DNA of 64,000 bases. It comes from Bradyrhizobium algeriense (GTDB lineage: Bacteria > Pseudomonadota > Alphaproteobacteria > Rhizobiales > Xanthobacteraceae). Made by a program: the position numbers and the translations under genes. The stretch is from the NCBI RefSeq assembly GCF_036924595.1, contig NZ_JAZHRV010000001.1:7095501-7159500 (forward strand), given 5' to 3'. The notes under the pieces are model-generated. The model had not been told where the DNA came from. It worked only from the letters and a program-made list of their open reading frames with translations, and made no database searches. How positions within the stretch are numbered: position 1 is the stretch's first letter; every line of letters starts with the position of its first letter. This document shows, one piece after another, positions 53,157 through 61,762 of the stretch.

Positions 53157-55367
53157 CTAAAACCTCCCCGCCAGCGTCAGCCGCACCGCCAGCGGCTCGG
53201 CCGGATGCACATGCCGGTCCGCGACGCCGCCGATCGGTTCGCCCGGCAACCGCGACAGATAGTAATACTCGATCTGGTTGGTCCGCGCGTTGAAGAGATT
53301 GAGCACGTCGAGCTGCAGTTTTAAACCATTGTCGAAGCGGTAGCCGGCTCGTGCGTTGAAGATCAGCGACGCCAGCGAACGGACGCTATCGTCCTCAATC
53401 AGCGGACGCGGGCCGAAATAGCGCGCCTTCAATGCACCAAACCAACCAGTCTCGCTGCCCAAGGTGATTGCGCCGCTCGCGATCCACGCCGGCGCGCCCG
53501 GGATGAAATTGCCGGCGGCATCGAAATCGGTGAAGCGCGCGCGGGTATAGGCAACGTCCAGATCGAATGATAGCCACGGCTTCGGCTTGTATTGGTTCAC
53601 CCACTCCACGCCAACCCGGCGGCTCGGCCGGCTGGCCTCAGTGGTGCCGGCGTCGCCCACGAACAGCAGTTCGGAGTCGAAATCGAGTACAAAGACAGCG
53701 ACCGAGCTTGTGAGTCCCTCGATCGCTTTCGTGCGGAAGCCAAGCTCGGCGCCCTTCGATCGCACCAATAGCGGCACGCGATCCTGCGGCGTCACCTTGT
53801 CGATCGGATCGACCGTGATCGTCGCGCCGCGGATGTCATTGCTGTGCAGGCCGTAGCCGGCATTGCCGTAGAACTCAGTCTTGTACCAGGGGCCAAGCAC
53901 GATGCCGGCTTTCGGGCTCGTTATCGTCGCCTGGGCATTGCCTGAATTTTCCGGCGTGTCGCTGAGGACGCGGCCGGCGAAAACGTCCTCGCGGATGCCA
54001 ACAGTGGTGCGCAGCCAGTCGTTCCAGCGCGTCGTTGTGTCGGCCCAGATGCCGACATTGCCTTCCTGCACGCGGTCCTCGCGCACGGTCGAAAGCACCG
54101 CACGCTGCTCCGTCTTGAACAGACCGACATGGATGTCGTCGTAGCGGCTTTGCATTCCGACGCGGGTTTGCGTCTCGAAGCCGCCAAACCGCCAATCGAA
54201 GGCATGCCGTGCGTCGAAGCCACCAAGGGTGCGGCGATCGAGCTGGTTGAACTGGTCGCCATTGACGGGATTATCGAGGAAATAAGTGAAGTTGTTGAAG
54301 AGCTGCAGGTCGGAGCGCACGACGTAGGCGTTGACCTTGCTCTGGCCGTACTCGCTCGATTGCGCCCAATTGCCGGACAGGCTGAAGCGGCTGGCCGTCC
54401 CGCCATCGGTGGGATCAAGCGAGCCGAAGCGGCCGATGATGCCCTGATCGATGGCGCGCTGCGCCACCTGGTCGGTCGAATTCCAGCCGTTGGAATAAGC
54501 CATCGCGGTCAGCGTGAGCCCATCGGTCGCGGTGCCCTGGCTGTAGCGCAGCACGCCGTTCATTTTCCGCACATTGTCCGGAACGTCCCACGGCCCATCG
54601 TATTTGATGCTCTCGACCGCCGCGAGCATCGTGCCCGCGCCGACCGCGGTCGATCCCGCCGCCACGCCGCGCCGGTAATCGAAGCTGCCAAATGTGACCT
54701 CGGCTAGATTTTTCGGCAGCTTGTTAAGGTAGTCGATCGCGACGGACCCGGCGGAGCTGAAATCGCCCACATCGGCGTAGTACGGACCCTTGCGGACATT
54801 CACCGATTGAATCAGCTCAGGGATCAGGAAGTTGATATCGGCGTAGCCCTGCCCGTGGCCATGCGTTGGCACGTTGACAGGCATGCCGTCGACCTTGATG
54901 GAGAGATCTGTCCCGTGGTCAAGGTTGAAGCCGCGTAGGAAATACTGATTGGCTTTACCTTCTCCGGAATGCTGGGTGACGATCAGACCGGGCACGACTT
55001 CCAGCGCCTCGCCGACACGCACGAATGGCACTGCGTTCACCTGTTCGCCGGTAAAGCTTATCGCGCTGGCGGCGGTGGGCTGCAGGGCGGCGGCGCCATC
55101 GGATGAAGTGCCGGGCGTGACGCCGCCTGCGCCCGCGGTGACCGGCTGGTTCGAGCGAACGGCGGTTCTGCTCCGCGCACCACGATTTTGCGGCTGTTTT
55201 GGCCGAGCGATCCGCTTGGGCGGCGTTGCGTTGGGAGCCGTGATGGTCACCGGTGGAAGCTGGTCAGGCTGAGACGCCGTCCACTCCTGCCCCTCGGCGG
55301 GGAGCATCAGAACGGCAGAAGAAGCCGTAGCGGAAAATATCCGCAACAAGACCCTGCGCACCGCCAT
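53157..55367 (-). CDS. TonB-dependent outer-membrane receptor, NikR-controlled
   Basis: A 736-residue receptor. After a signal peptide (MAVRRVLLRIFSATASSA) comes a proline/basic linker of about 70 residues, then the plug (FTGEQVNAVPFVRVGEALEVVPGLIV, shortened; contains FLRGFNLDHGTDLSIKVDGMP). The barrel ends with a final aromatic LAGRF. The plug loop PTHGHGQGYADINF adds histidines next to the plug that could bind metal. A perfect NikR operator lies between this gene and nikR, so the likely cargo is nickel chelate. Its own ATG 55367 is close to this site. Function inferred from regulation and family. Confidence 0.85.
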   Translation of the reverse strand: MAVRRVLLRIFSATASSAVLMLPAEGQEWTASQPDQLPPVTITAPNATPPKRIARPKQPQNRGARSRTAVRSNQPVTAGAGGVTPGTSSDGAAALQPTAASAISFTGEQVNAVPFVRVGEALEVVPGLIVTQHSGEGKANQYFLRGFNLDHGTDLSIKVDGMPVNVPTHGHGQGYADINFLIPELIQSVNVRKGPYYADVGDFSSAGSVAIDYLNKLPKNLAEVTFGSFDYRRGVAAGSTAVGAGTMLAAVESIKYDGPWDVPDNVRKMNGVLRYSQGTATDGLTLTAMAYSNGWNSTDQVAQRAIDQGIIGRFGSLDPTDGGTASRFSLSGNWAQSSEYGQSKVNAYVVRSDLQLFNNFTYFLDNPVNGDQFNQLDRRTLGGFDARHAFDWRFGGFETQTRVGMQSRYDDIHVGLFKTEQRAVLSTVREDRVQEGNVGIWADTTTRWNDWLRTTVGIREDVFAGRVLSDTPENSGNAQATITSPKAGIVLGPWYKTEFYGNAGYGLHSNDIRGATITVDPIDKVTPQDRVPLLVRSKGAELGFRTKAIEGLTSSVAVFVLDFDSELLFVGDAGTTEASRPSRRVGVEWVNQYKPKPWLSFDLDVAYTRARFTDFDAAGNFIPGAPAWIASGAITLGSETGWFGALKARYFGPRPLIEDDSVRSLASLIFNARAGYRFDNGLKLQLDVLNLFNARTNQIEYYYLSRLPGEPIGGVADRHVHPAEPLAVRLTLAGRF

Positions 55368-55441
55368 GCCCCCGCATGTTTACTGCTACAAGTCTGAGAG
55401 CAACTGCACCATACCCAACCCGACATTCGCTAGCAAGGACA

Positions 55442-55469
55442 GTATGACGATACAATAGAAATATCATAC
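55442..55469. promoter_or_regulatory. NikR operator between the TonB receptor gene and nikR
   Basis: GTATGA (55442-55447) and TCATAC (55464-55469) are separated by exactly 16 bases, identical to the E. coli NikR consensus GTATGA-N16-TCATAC. It lies 23 bases upstream of the nikR ATG and 75 bases upstream of the receptor start on the other strand. Confidence 0.88.
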
Positions 55470-55491
55470 CGGGACCAACACGGAAATCAGG

Positions 55492-55932
55492 ATGCAACGG
55501 ATCACCATCACCATTGAAGACGATCTGCTCGCCGAGATCGATGCGGCGGCGGAAGCCCGCGGCTATCAAAACCGCTCCGAGATCATCCGCGATCTCGCCC
55601 GCGCCGGACTGCAGCAAAGCGCCGAGGACGCAACTCCTTCAGGCCAATGCGTCGCTGCCCTAGTCTATGTCTACGATCACGCCGCGCGCGACCTGTCGAA
55701 ACGGCTGGTGCAGAATTTCCACGGCCGCCACGATCTGTCGCTGGCGACGCTCCATGTCCATCTCGACGACGACTCCTGCATGGAGGTGACGGCGCTGAAG
55801 GGAGGGAGCGGCGAGGTCCGGCACTTTGCCGACCACATCATCGCCGAGCGCGGCGTGCGCTACGGCCGCGTGGTGATGATCCCGACGGCATCCGACAAGA
55901 AACCGAAGGCGCGCAAGCACGGCCACGACTAG
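55492..55932 (+). CDS. nikR: nickel-responsive regulator NikR
   Basis: A 146-residue ribbon-helix-helix/ACT-domain repressor. The DNA-binding beta strand is MQRITITIEDDLL, with helix RSEIIRDLARAGL. All four nickel ligands of E. coli NikR are conserved: His77, His88, His90 and Cys96 (NFHGRHDLSLATLHVH and DDDSCMEV). On nickel excess it binds GTATGA-N16-TCATAC sites; the perfect copy upstream means it controls the divergent TonB receptor and its own gene. No nikABCDE genes are in this window. Confidence 0.95.
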   Translation: MQRITITIEDDLLAEIDAAAEARGYQNRSEIIRDLARAGLQQSAEDATPSGQCVAALVYVYDHAARDLSKRLVQNFHGRHDLSLATLHVHLDDDSCMEVTALKGGSGEVRHFADHIIAERGVRYGRVVMIPTASDKKPKARKHGHD

Positions 55933-55959
55933 CGTGGAGGCAAGAAGGCGTAGCCCGGA

Positions 55960-56235
55960 TTACCTGTCTGAACGGCCGATCACGGCCATCAGCTCCGCGA
56001 TCTTTTCCCGCTGATCGGCCTTGTTGCCGCTGGTGATCGCGTGCTCGACGCAATGCGACACATGATCCCGCAAGACCTCTTCCTCGACACGCCGCAGCGC
56101 GGCCCGCACGGCTGATATCTGCGTGACGATGTCAATGCAGTAGCGATCCTCCTCGACCATCTTGGACAGGCCGCGGACCTGGCCCTCGATCCGGCTGAGG
56201 CGCTTTTGGCAGGAAGCCTTGATGTCTTTTCGCAT
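55960..56235 (-). CDS. csoR: CsoR-family metal-sensing repressor
   Basis: A 91-residue DUF156 all-helical repressor. The copper-type ligand triad is present with family spacing: Cys33, His58 and Cys62 (C-x24-H-x3-C, as in RYCIDIV and DHVSHCVEH). The helices are MRKDIKASCQKRLSRIEGQV and VEEEVLRDHV. It is divergent from the copper ATPase gene, with a TATACCCC-TAC-GGGGTATA palindrome between them, the CsoR operator type. The metal is inferred as copper(I) from the ligand set and the neighbour; the nickel/cobalt RcnR set (His in place of the last Cys) does not fit. Confidence 0.88.
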   Translation of the reverse strand: MRKDIKASCQKRLSRIEGQVRGLSKMVEEDRYCIDIVTQISAVRAALRRVEEEVLRDHVSHCVEHAITSGNKADQREKIAELMAVIGRSDR

Positions 56236-56243
56236 GCGGCCTA

Positions 56244-56262
56244 TATACCCCTACGGGGTATA
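56244..56262. promoter_or_regulatory. CsoR operator between csoR and copA
   Basis: TATACCCC (56244-56251), spacer TAC, GGGGTATA (56255-56262): a perfect inverted repeat with GC core and AT flanks, the known operator shape of CsoR-type regulators. It lies 9 bases upstream of the csoR start and 20 upstream of copA. Confidence 0.8.
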
Positions 56263-56281
56263 GGTTTCAAGGACCGAGCGG

Positions 56282-58672
56282 ATGATGAACAAGAATGAAA
56301 ACGCCGAGCGAAACGGCGCGTCAAAGAGCGCCTGCTGCGACCACGCCAGTCACAGCCAGCACGATCATCACACCCACACCGCTGCAACCCTCCGCGATCC
56401 CGTCTGCGGCATGAGCGTCGACCCCGCGACCAGCAAGCACCGCTTCGACTACCGCGGCGAGACCTTCCATTTCTGCTCGGCCGGCTGCCGTACCAAATTC
56501 GCCGCCGATCCCGTCTCCTATCTGGAAAAGGACAGCAGGCCGAAGGCCGCGGTGCCGGAAGGCGCCATCTACACCTGCCCGATGCATCCCGAGATCCGCC
56601 AGGTCGGCCCCGGAAGCTGCCCGATCTGCGGCATGGCGCTGGAGCCGGAGGTCGCGAGCCTCGATGCGCCGCCCAATCCGGAACTCGCCGACATGACGCG
56701 CCGCTTCTGGATCGGCCTCGTGCTCGCGCTGCCGGCCGTCGTCCTGGAAATGGGCGGGCACCTCGTCGGCGGCCATGGCTTCCTCGATCCGACGCTGTCG
56801 AACTGGATCCAGTTAGCGTTTGCCACGCCGGTGGTGCTCTGGGCCGGCTGGCCGTTCTTCGTGCGCGGCTGGCAATCGCTCGTCACGCGCCATCTCAACA
56901 TGTTCACGCTGATCGCTGTCGGCACCGGCGTGGCCTATGTCTACAGCGTCATCGGCACCGTCGCGCCCGGAATCTTCCCGTCGACCTTCCGCGGCCATGG
57001 CGGCGCGGCCGCCGTCTATTTCGAATCCGCGGCCGTCATCACCGTCCTCGTGCTGCTCGGCCAGGTGCTCGAACTTCGCGCGCGAGAGGCGACATCAGGC
57101 GCGATCAAGGCGCTGCTGCAGCTCGCGCCGAAAACCGCGCGCCGGATCGGCGATGACGGCGCCGATCACGAGGTGGAAATCGATACGCTTGCAGTTGGCG
57201 ATCATCTGCGCGTGCGCCCGGGCGAGAAGGTGCCAGTCGACGGCGTCATCCTCGAAGGCCGCTCCTCGCTCGACGAATCGCTGGTGACCGGCGAATCCAT
57301 GCCCGTCACCAAGGAGCCGGGCGGCAAGGTGATCGCAGGTACGCTCAACCAGTCCGGCGGCTTCGTCATGCGCGCCGAAAAAGTCGGGCGCGACACGCTG
57401 CTTTCCCAGATCGTCAAGATGGTGGCGGATGCGCAGCGTTCCCGCGCGCCGATCCAGCGGCTGGCCGATCAGGTTTCCGGCTGGTTCGTGCCTATCGTCA
57501 TCCTCGTCGCGCTGCTCGCGTTCGGCGCCTGGGCCTGGTTCGGGCCGGAGCCACGCATGGCGTTCGGCCTGGTCGCCGCCGTCAGCGTGCTCATCATCGC
57601 CTGTCCCTGCGCACTCGGCTTGGCTACGCCGATGTCGATCATGGTCGGCGTCGGGCACGGCGCACAGGCCGGCGTGCTGATCAGGAACGCCGAAGCGCTC
57701 GAGCGCATGGAGAAGGTCGACACGCTGGTGGTCGACAAGACGGGAACGCTGACCGAGGGCAAGCCGAAGGTGGTCGCCATCGTACCGGCAGACGGATTTG
57801 AGGAAGCCGGCATTCTGCGGCTGGCCGCGACCGTCGAGCGCGCCAGCGAACATCCGCTGGCTGACGCCATCGTACGGACGGCCAAAGAGCGCAATCTCGA
57901 TTTAGGCAAGGTGGAAGAGTTCCACTCGCCGACCGGCAAGGGCGCCACCGGCAAGGTCGACGGCAAGGCGATCGTGCTTGGCAATGCGAACTTCCTGCAG
58001 TCGCTTGGCATCGACGCACATTCATTGAACGATAAGGGCGAACGTCTGCGCGGCGACGGCGCGACCGTGATCAACATGGCGGTCGACGGCAAACTTGCGG
58101 GATTGTTTGCCATCGCCGACCCCGTGAAAGCGTCGACACCGGACGCGCTGAAGGCGCTGGCGGCTGATGGCATCAAGGTCATCATGCTCACGGGCGACAA
58201 CAGGACCACGGCGAATGCCGTCGCGCGGAGCCTCGGCATCGCCGATGTCGAGGCGGAGGTGCTGCCCGACCAGAAGAGCGCTGTCGTGGCCAAGCTCCAG
58301 AAGGCCGGAAAGGTCGTCGCGATGGCCGGCGACGGCGTCAACGATGCGCCGGCGCTCGCCGCCGCCGAAGTCGGCATCGCCATGGGCACCGGCACCGATG
58401 TTGCGATGGAGAGCGCTGGCATCACGCTGCTGAAGGGCGATCTGGTCGGCATCGTCCGCGCCCGGCGGCTCTCTCAGGCGACGATGAGTAATATCCGGCA
58501 GAATCTGTTCTTCGCCTTCATCTACAACGCCGCCGGCATCCCGATCGCCGCGGGCATTCTTTATCCCGCGTTCGGCCTGCTGCTGTCGCCGATCATCGCC
58601 GCTGCGGCGATGGCGCTGTCTTCGGTGAGCGTCGTCGGCAATGCGCTACGGCTAAGGATGACGCGGCTGTAA
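56282..58672 (+). CDS. copA: copper-type P1B ATPase with YHS domain
   Basis: A 796-residue metal-transporting ATPase. A His-rich N-terminus (residues 20-34) is followed by a YHS domain ([20 protein letters not shown], about 38-82) and a heavy-metal-binding domain ([20 protein letters not shown], about 98-121), in place of the usual HMA domains. The metal motif CPC is at 441-443, the phosphorylated aspartate at 485 in DKTGTL, and the TGE loop at 337-339. It exports monovalent copper (or silver) to the periplasm. Regulated with csoR by the palindrome upstream. Confidence 0.92.
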   Translation: MMNKNENAERNGASKSACCDHASHSQHDHHTHTAATLRDPVCGMSVDPATSKHRFDYRGETFHFCSAGCRTKFAADPVSYLEKDSRPKAAVPEGAIYTCPMHPEIRQVGPGSCPICGMALEPEVASLDAPPNPELADMTRRFWIGLVLALPAVVLEMGGHLVGGHGFLDPTLSNWIQLAFATPVVLWAGWPFFVRGWQSLVTRHLNMFTLIAVGTGVAYVYSVIGTVAPGIFPSTFRGHGGAAAVYFESAAVITVLVLLGQVLELRAREATSGAIKALLQLAPKTARRIGDDGADHEVEIDTLAVGDHLRVRPGEKVPVDGVILEGRSSLDESLVTGESMPVTKEPGGKVIAGTLNQSGGFVMRAEKVGRDTLLSQIVKMVADAQRSRAPIQRLADQVSGWFVPIVILVALLAFGAWAWFGPEPRMAFGLVAAVSVLIIACPCALGLATPMSIMVGVGHGAQAGVLIRNAEALERMEKVDTLVVDKTGTLTEGKPKVVAIVPADGFEEAGILRLAATVERASEHPLADAIVRTAKERNLDLGKVEEFHSPTGKGATGKVDGKAIVLGNANFLQSLGIDAHSLNDKGERLRGDGATVINMAVDGKLAGLFAIADPVKASTPDALKALAADGIKVIMLTGDNRTTANAVARSLGIADVEAEVLPDQKSAVVAKLQKAGKVVAMAGDGVNDAPALAAAEVGIAMGTGTDVAMESAGITLLKGDLVGIVRARRLSQATMSNIRQNLFFAFIYNAAGIPIAAGILYPAFGLLLSPIIAAAAMALSSVSVVGNALRLRMTRL

Positions 58673-58674
58673 GT

Positions 58675-59622
58675 TCACGCCGCCCTGGCTGCCGTCCCGC
58701 GCGGCAAGCCTGCGCGCGCCAGTCCGCCATACAGCGCCTCGCCCGGCATTTCCGATTTCAGGATCGCGCGCACCGCGACCAGCTTCTCGATATCAATCCC
58801 GGTGGCAAATCCCTTGCTCTCGCACAGGAACACCAGGTCCTCGAACACCACATTCCCGGTGGCGCCCGGCGCGAACGGGCAACCGCCGAGGCCGCCCAGC
58901 GATCCATCCAGCACGCGCGCGCCGGCATCGAGCGCGGCGGAGGCGTTGGCGATGCCCATCCCTCTTGTGTCGTGCAGGTGAATGCAGATCGGCTTTGAGC
59001 CTGCGATCTTCACCGCAGCCGCCGTCAGTTCACCGACCTGCCTCGGCCCGGCATAACCAACCGTGTCGGCAATCGCGACCATGTCGACGCCGGCCTCGAA
59101 CAGCTTTTCCGTCAGCCGCAGCACTTCCTTGGGATCCACGGCCCCGACGATCGAACAGCCCAACGCCATCGAAATCGCGGAGTTCACCACCGGCTTGTGC
59201 GCGCTGGCGTCGCGCAGCTCACAAAGCCGCCTGACGTTGGCAATCGCTGACTCGCGTGAGCGGTTGGCGTTGGCCTGGCTGTGTTCTTCCGTGGCCGAGA
59301 CCACCGTCGCCACTTCGGCGACGCCGGAGGCCAGCGCCTCGTTGACCCCACGCTCGTTCAGCGTCAGCGCGATGCCGTAGGCGCCGGGCAGCGAGGCCAC
59401 GGTCCCGATGATGTCGCGCACGTCGGCGAATTGCGGAAAGGTCTTTGCCGGCAGGAACGAGCCGACCTCGAAGTGCCGCACGCCCGCGGCATATTCATCG
59501 CGCATCCAGCGCTGTTTGGCGGAGGTCGACGGAAATGCCTTCACGAGCTGCAGGCCGTCGCGCAGGCCCACCTCGCGCAGGATGATTTTGCTGTCGGGAT
59601 AGAGTTCCTGGACACGGGTCAT
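58675..59622 (-). CDS. hydroxymethylglutaryl-CoA lyase family protein
   Basis: A 315-residue DRE-TIM lyase. The metal/catalytic signature IILREVGLRDGLQL is at residues 14-27; HLHDTRGMGIANA carries the two metal-binding histidines; the flexible cysteine loop GLGGCPFAPGATGN is near the end. It would split HMG-CoA to acetyl-CoA and acetoacetate, or a related 3-hydroxy-3-methylacyl-CoA such as citramalyl-CoA. It is 7 bases after a CaiB-type CoA-transferase gene, so the pair probably activates an acid and then cleaves it. Confidence 0.88.
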   Translation of the reverse strand: MTRVQELYPDSKIILREVGLRDGLQLVKAFPSTSAKQRWMRDEYAAGVRHFEVGSFLPAKTFPQFADVRDIIGTVASLPGAYGIALTLNERGVNEALASGVAEVATVVSATEEHSQANANRSRESAIANVRRLCELRDASAHKPVVNSAISMALGCSIVGAVDPKEVLRLTEKLFEAGVDMVAIADTVGYAGPRQVGELTAAAVKIAGSKPICIHLHDTRGMGIANASAALDAGARVLDGSLGGLGGCPFAPGATGNVVFEDLVFLCESKGFATGIDIEKLVAVRAILKSEMPGEALYGGLARAGLPRGTAARAA

Positions 59623-59629
59623 GGCAGCC

Positions 59630-60799
59630 TCATGCGGCGTTGTGTTTGGAAGACGGGTCTTGCTTGTCGAGTTCAGCGCGAACGGCTTCGGTATCGGCGC
59701 CCAGTACCGCCACCTTCAGCCCTTCGCCGATATTGCCGCCGTTCCACTCCACCGGCAACGCTGGAACGCGGAACGGCGCGCCGTCGGCATTGAAATTCCG
59801 CACCAGGCCGCCGGGACGCAGCACATGCGGGTCCTGCAGCAGATCCTCGGGGCGGTTGATCGGCGAATAGGCGATATTCAACGCATCGAGCTTTGCCGAC
59901 AGATCAGCGATCTTCCAGCCTTTGATCACTTCGGCAACGCGCGGAATGATTCTCCCACGCGCCAGAATGCGGTCTGTGGTGTTGCGCAGGCTCGGGTCGT
60001 CGGCAAATTCCTGCAGTCCGAACTCGCGGCAGAAACTCCACCAATGGCCCTCGGTGACGACGCCGATGAACATGCGCTCGCCGTCCGCTGTGTCGAAGAT
60101 GTCGTAGATCGGCCAGGCGTGCTCGCGCTCCGGCATCGAGCGCGGCTTCCTGCCGGTCATCTCATATTCGACCATGTGTTGCGCGACCAGGAACAGGCAG
60201 TTCTCGAACAGGCCGATGCGGATGTTGGCGCCGTCCCTCTTGCCGCCCCGCTTCTCGTAAAGCGCGGCGAGAATCGCAATCGCGCCAAACATGCCGCCCA
60301 TGATGTCGTTGGCGGAGGAGCCGATGCGTTGCGGCTTCTCGCGCGTCCCGGTCATGGCGGCGAGCCCCGACATCATCTGCACGACCTCGTCCAGCGCCGG
60401 CCGATGCTCGTACGGACCGGAGAGAAAACCCTTGTGACCAGCGACAATCAGATGCGGGTGTCTGCGGCGCAACTCCCTGGTGCCGAGCCCCTGTTTCTCG
60501 AGCTGGCCGTCGCGAAAATTTTCCACGAACACGTCGGCGCTTTCGAGCAGCCGATGCAGGATTTCGAGATCCTCCGCCTTGGCTAAATCAAGCACGACGC
60601 TGCGTTTGCCGCGGTTGAACAGCGGAAAGAACGAGGTTCCCATACCGCCAAGAGAACGTGTCTTGTCGCCCACCGGCGGCTCGACCTTGATGACCTCAGC
60701 GCCCAGTTGCGCGAGGATCATGCCGCAGGTCGGGCCCATCACCATATGGGTCATCTCAACGACCCTCACGCCGTCAAGCGGCAATCCCGTTCCGGTCAT
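59630..60799 (-). CDS. CaiB/BaiF family (class III) CoA-transferase
   Basis: A 389-residue class III CoA-transferase. The N-terminus GVRVVEMTHMVMGPTCGMILAQLGAEVIKVEPPVGD (shortened) is typical; the catalytic aspartate is Asp165 in SSANDIMGGM. It is directly upstream of, and likely co-transcribed with, the HMG-CoA lyase-type gene. Together they could convert a free dicarboxylic acid such as HMG, itaconate or citramalate to its CoA ester and cleave it. That pathway is inference from linkage. Confidence 0.88.
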   Translation of the reverse strand: MTGTGLPLDGVRVVEMTHMVMGPTCGMILAQLGAEVIKVEPPVGDKTRSLGGMGTSFFPLFNRGKRSVVLDLAKAEDLEILHRLLESADVFVENFRDGQLEKQGLGTRELRRRHPHLIVAGHKGFLSGPYEHRPALDEVVQMMSGLAAMTGTREKPQRIGSSANDIMGGMFGAIAILAALYEKRGGKRDGANIRIGLFENCLFLVAQHMVEYEMTGRKPRSMPEREHAWPIYDIFDTADGERMFIGVVTEGHWWSFCREFGLQEFADDPSLRNTTDRILARGRIIPRVAEVIKGWKIADLSAKLDALNIAYSPINRPEDLLQDPHVLRPGGLVRNFNADGAPFRVPALPVEWNGGNIGEGLKVAVLGADTEAVRAELDKQDPSSKHNAA

Positions 60800-60999
60800 C
60801 GTGTGTCTCTCTCCGTAGCCGTCTTTTGACGCTCAACCTAGGCCTTCGACGGCCCTTGGGAAGGCACAATCTGTCAGACGCTGCCATTCGCTGCCGCATA
60901 ACGCCGGCGCCGCCCCACGACCGGGCCAAAACCGGCACTTGTCGAACGGCTCGCGTATATCTACCTCTCGCGAAGGTTTTCACGAGAGGTTGAACCGCC

Positions 61000-61752
61000 A
61001 TGTTGGACGCCGCCGTCAAGGCGCTTTCGCAGATCCTGTCGCCGCCGATGCGCACCATCCTGTGGCGCTCGATCGGGCTGGCGCTGGTGCTGATTACGGT
61101 GCTGGCCATCGGCTTGCAGCGCGGGTTGAGTTGGTTCGCCGAATACGGCGAGGGCTGGGCCGAAGCGATGCTGGGGCCGGGCTTCCACACGTCGCTCAAC
61201 ATCCTTTCCTGGATCATCTCGATCGCGGCCGGGCTCGGCGTCGTGCTCGGCGGCATTTTCCTGATGCCGGCGGTGACCTCGCTGGTGGCGAGCGTGTTCG
61301 TCGACGACGTCGCCGAGCATGTCGAGCGCGAACATTATCCGGCGGAGCGCCCCGGCGACGCGCTGCCGCTCGGCGTCGCGATCCCCGAGGGCATCAAGAC
61401 GGCGCTGCTGACCATTTTGGTCTATCTGATCGCGCTGCCCTTTGTGCTGTTCGCCGGCGCGGGCTTCCTGATCTTCTTCATCGCCACCGCCTGGCTGTTG
61501 GGGCGCGAATATTTCGAACTCGCGGCGATGCGTTTCCGCTCGCCCGCTGAAGCCAAGGCGATGCGCAAGGACAATGCGGCGACCGTGTTCACCGCGGGCC
61601 TGTTCATCGCAGCTTTTGTCTCGATCCCAATCGTCAACCTGGCGACGCCATTGTTCGGCATGGCCTTCATGGTCCACATGCACAAGCGCCTCTCCGGCCC
61701 GCGGCCGGAACTGATCGAGCCGGCGCGGCGGCAGGAAATATCGGCACGCTGA
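61000..61752 (+). CDS. EI24 domain (CysZ-like) membrane protein
   Basis: A 250-residue protein with four hydrophobic segments: residues about 25-44 and 66-92, then 131-165 and 201-225. The conserved EI24/CysZ features include SPPMRTILWRSIGLALVL near the start, VDDVAEHVEREHYP between segments and WLLGREYFELAAMR following the third. CysZ members carry sulfate for cysteine synthesis; EI24 family proteins of alphaproteobacteria are of uncertain function. ATG 61000; the gap upstream to 60799 has no other gene. It is convergent with the efflux gene. Confidence 0.82.
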   Translation: MLDAAVKALSQILSPPMRTILWRSIGLALVLITVLAIGLQRGLSWFAEYGEGWAEAMLGPGFHTSLNILSWIISIAAGLGVVLGGIFLMPAVTSLVASVFVDDVAEHVEREHYPAERPGDALPLGVAIPEGIKTALLTILVYLIALPFVLFAGAGFLIFFIATAWLLGREYFELAAMRFRSPAEAKAMRKDNAATVFTAGLFIAAFVSIPIVNLATPLFGMAFMVHMHKRLSGPRPELIEPARRQEISAR

Positions 61753-61762
61753 TCGGCGCCGT

